Made by a program: the position numbers and the translations under genes. Positions 62,256 to 64,000 of a stretch of DNA of 64,000 nt are shown piece by piece. The stretch lies in NCBI RefSeq assembly GCF_005233845.1, contig NZ_SZQL01000010.1, forward strand, positions 124,001 to 188,000. The letters run 5' to 3'. Under the pieces are notes generated by a model, which saw nothing but the letters and a program-made list of their open reading frames with translations, ran no database searches and was not told where the DNA came from. The first letter of the stretch is position 1, and each line of letters begins with the position of its first letter. Source of the stretch: Ilyomonas limi. Lineage in GTDB: Bacteria; Bacteroidota; Bacteroidia; Chitinophagales; Chitinophagaceae.

Positions 62256-62263
62256 CAAAGATA
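62256..62263 (-). promoter_or_regulatory. -7 box of lysC
   Basis: TATCTTTG on the minus strand, 34 nt before the lysC ATG. I see no lysine riboswitch or leader peptide. Confidence 0.45.
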
Positions 62264-62415
62264 GCAGTTGCGTGAAGAAGAAATATTCAGGCTTTAATTG
62301 ACTAATAGATGTGTTGCTGGCTGAATAGTTGCACCTGTTAACAGAAGCTTATTTTAAACTTTCTTACAATTTGCAGGTTTCAATAATCGTTATTAACATC
62401 AATCGTTTTTAAAGC

Positions 62416-62907
62416 ATGAGAAACATAGTAACAATATTGTTGGCATTTTTATTCCTCACCAATTTTTCTGCCTGTGCACAGGCAAAAGACTTGCATACAA
62501 GAGTGACTAATTATAATAAAATCAATCTTGCAACGCTTAATACAGATATTCTTACACTCATCAACCAACATCGTAAAGAGATGGGTTTGAATGAACTGCA
62601 AATGCTGAATGTAGCCAATACAGAAGCGCAGCATCACAGCGTAGATATGGTGAAAGGTACTACACCTTTCGGTCACGATGGTTTTGAAAGTAGGATTGCT
62701 GACATTCGTAAAGTAACCGGCTTTATCAGCGGCGCTGCCGAGAATGTGGCGTATGGCAATTTAACTGCTGCTGAGGTAGTGGATGGCTGGCTGCATAGTC
62801 CGGGGCATAAGAAAAACATTGAAGGTAATTACAATCTTACCGGCATTGGCACTGTGCAACGTGCAGATGGCGTTATCTTTTTTACACAAATTTTTATTAA
62901 GAAATAA
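62416..62907 (+). CDS. Secreted CAP/SCP-domain protein
   Basis: 163 residues. Seen: an N-terminal signal, possibly of lipoprotein type (LFLTNFSACAQA), then a CAP domain: LINQHRKEMGLNELQ, NTEAQHHSVDM with a conserved His, HDGFESRI, SGAAENVAYGN with the conserved Glu, and WLHSPGHKKNIEGNYNLTGIG with the second His. This is the bacterial YkwD-like type; function of these exported proteins is unsettled. Divergent from lysC. Confidence 0.88.
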   Translation: MRNIVTILLAFLFLTNFSACAQAKDLHTRVTNYNKINLATLNTDILTLINQHRKEMGLNELQMLNVANTEAQHHSVDMVKGTTPFGHDGFESRIADIRKVTGFISGAAENVAYGNLTAAEVVDGWLHSPGHKKNIEGNYNLTGIGTVQRADGVIFFTQIFIKK

Positions 62908-62911
62908 TTTC

Positions 62912-63182
62912 CTTTCACCGCAGAAAAGAGAAGTAAGCAGCGTTTATGAATAGGAAATTGGAAGGCGTTTAATTGTAAATTTTGCTTTTGAAAAGTATAA
63001 TAAACCTCGTCATTACAAGCATTGCTAAGCAATCTATACTATGCTAATAAATTATTACTGATAGTTATTTTGATTACACTACAACGTACAGATGCTTCGC
63101 TATGTTTGCAGTGACAAATACATCTGTATTAAAACAAACGCTCTGCGTAAACGCTATTTACTCCTCTTCTCTGCGGTGAAAG
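62912..63182. repeat. Nested inverted-repeat element before the ABC ATPase gene
   Basis: Outer arms: 62912-62948 and 63146-63182 are inverted copies of a 37-nt sequence (about five mismatches) that contains CTTTCACCGCAGA. Inner arms: 63009-63034 and 63091-63115 are inverted copies of about 25 nt (GTCATTACAAGCATT type). The whole 271-nt block is noncoding and fills most of the 326-nt gap between the two genes. Confidence 0.65.
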
Positions 63183-63233
63183 CAAAAATCACTTTTAAAA
63201 CTTCATTCCAAAACGAAGCACTAACTTGCCGCC

Positions 63234-63995
63234 ATGAACAGGACCATTATTTCTGTAAAGAATTTGGTAAAAAATTACGGGGATTTTCAGGCAGTAAAAG
63301 GTATCAGTTTCGATGTGCAGGAAGGCGAAATATTTGGTTTACTTGGGCCAAACGGTGCTGGTAAATCTACCACGCTGGAAATTATAGAAACGCTGCGCGA
63401 AAAAACCAGCGGCGAAGTAATAGTAGATGCTTTTAACTTAGATAAACAGCCTAATGAAATAAAGAAGATTATTGGTGTACAGTTACAATCTTCGGGTTAT
63501 TATCCGGGTTTAAATTTAGTAGAACTGATGCAACTTTTTGCAGGTTTATACAACAAAAACATCGACCCGATGACTTTACTGGATTCTGTAAACCTGCGAG
63601 ATAAAGCAAAGAATAAATACAAGGAATTAAGCGGTGGGCAAAAACAACGGTTTTCTATAGCTACAACGCTTATCAACACACCAAAAATTATTTTTCTGGA
63701 TGAACCTACAACCGGGCTCGATCCACAAGCGCGACGTAATCTTTGGGATTTGATTATTGAAATCCGTAATCGCGGCACCACTGTTATTATTACCACGCAT
63801 TACATGGATGAAGCGGAAGTGTTGTGCGACCGCGTTGCCATTATAGATTCCGGAAAAATTATTTCTTTAGCTTCTCCCGACCAACTGATTGATGATTTGT
63901 TAGCATCGGGTTTTGAGCGGACAAAACAAGTGAAGCTGGCAAATCTGGAGGATGTGTTTATCAATCTCACCGGCAAACATTTGCGTGAAGAATAA
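63234..63995 (+). CDS. ABC transporter ATP-binding protein (ABC-2 type)
   Basis: 253 residues, one ATPase domain. Seen: Walker A GPNGAGKST at about 39-47, Q-loop in VQLQSSGYYPGL, signature LSGGQKQR, Walker B IIFLDEPTTGLD and the H-loop TTHYMDEAE. The ending with LEDVFINLTGKHLR is typical of ABC-2/DrrA-type exporters or gliding-type systems, whose permease normally follows; that gene would lie beyond the window. Start taken at the ATG at 63234, since the DNA before it is repeat. Confidence 0.92.
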   Translation: MNRTIISVKNLVKNYGDFQAVKGISFDVQEGEIFGLLGPNGAGKSTTLEIIETLREKTSGEVIVDAFNLDKQPNEIKKIIGVQLQSSGYYPGLNLVELMQLFAGLYNKNIDPMTLLDSVNLRDKAKNKYKELSGGQKQRFSIATTLINTPKIIFLDEPTTGLDPQARRNLWDLIIEIRNRGTTVIITTHYMDEAEVLCDRVAIIDSGKIISLASPDQLIDDLLASGFERTKQVKLANLEDVFINLTGKHLREE

Positions 63996-64000
63996 AATTT

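Noticed and set aside
62222-62415. Lysine riboswitch or leader peptide ahead of lysC
   Set aside because: Only a -7 box is seen; no conserved L-box strings, Lys-rich leader frame or terminator.
1-64000. tRNA, rRNA, CRISPR or insertion sequence
   Set aside because: No tRNA-like T-loop/acceptor pairing, no regularly spaced identical repeats and no transposase frames were found on reading both strands.

Overview
The window is a chromosomal stretch from a member of the Bacteroidota, most likely Chitinophagales/Chitinophagaceae (inferred). The signs are a SusC/SusD pair and a second large TonB-dependent receptor, many FG-GAP/ASPIC proteins and DUF4369/TlpA-type proteins, a lack of Shine-Dalgarno sequences, and a recurring TAnnTTTG -7 promoter box placed very close to start codons. 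Gene density is high and housekeeping genes dominate. I see no rRNA, tRNA, CRISPR array, prophage or insertion sequence.

Layout. 1-7 kb: the N-terminal part of an HNH nuclease, murB, then a TolC/EmrA/EmrB tripartite drug efflux operon and its convergent TetR repressor; matching palindromes lie in both promoters. 7-17 kb: lepA, an exopolysaccharide-type sugar transferase with a Gfo/Idh/MocA oxidoreductase, an Oar-like TonB receptor, and ribBA. 17-23 kb: glutaryl-CoA dehydrogenase, shikimate kinase, small membrane proteins, a P-loop kinase and guaB. 23-36 kb: the accessory heart of the window. A four-gene operon (redoxin, heme c-dicopper monooxygenase-like fusion, 14-repeat FG-GAP/ASPIC protein, vanadium haloperoxidase) lies behind a SusC/SusD pair and a divergent AraC regulator. 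36-41 kb: siroheme and sulfite reduction (cobA-cysJ-cysI plus a cysG N-terminal-type gene). 42-48 kb: split histidine genes (hisF-hisIE and hisG-hisD). The hisGD unit has a clear leader-peptide attenuator. 48-58 kb: rluB-like, rlmN, a VapBC-like pair, a thiolase, a frameshifted small membrane gene, paiB, a FAH-family hydrolase, pth, rplY, prs and radC. 58-64 kb: acyl-CoA dehydrogenase, a secreted protein of unknown function, aspartate kinase, a CAP-domain protein and an ABC ATPase.

The most notable points are: (1) the secreted oxidation cluster, with complete PHM-type copper ligands fused to heme c, beside a vanadium haloperoxidase with an intact vanadate site; (2) a his attenuator made of a 15-codon leader with four His codons, a Rho-independent terminator and a plausible antiterminator, in a lineage that starts translation without Shine-Dalgarno pairing; (3) degenerate repeats with a 7-nt period scattered through intergenic DNA, which also run into the coding sequence of a pseudouridine synthase and the 3' end of prs; (4) several palindromic intergenic elements that no gene explains.
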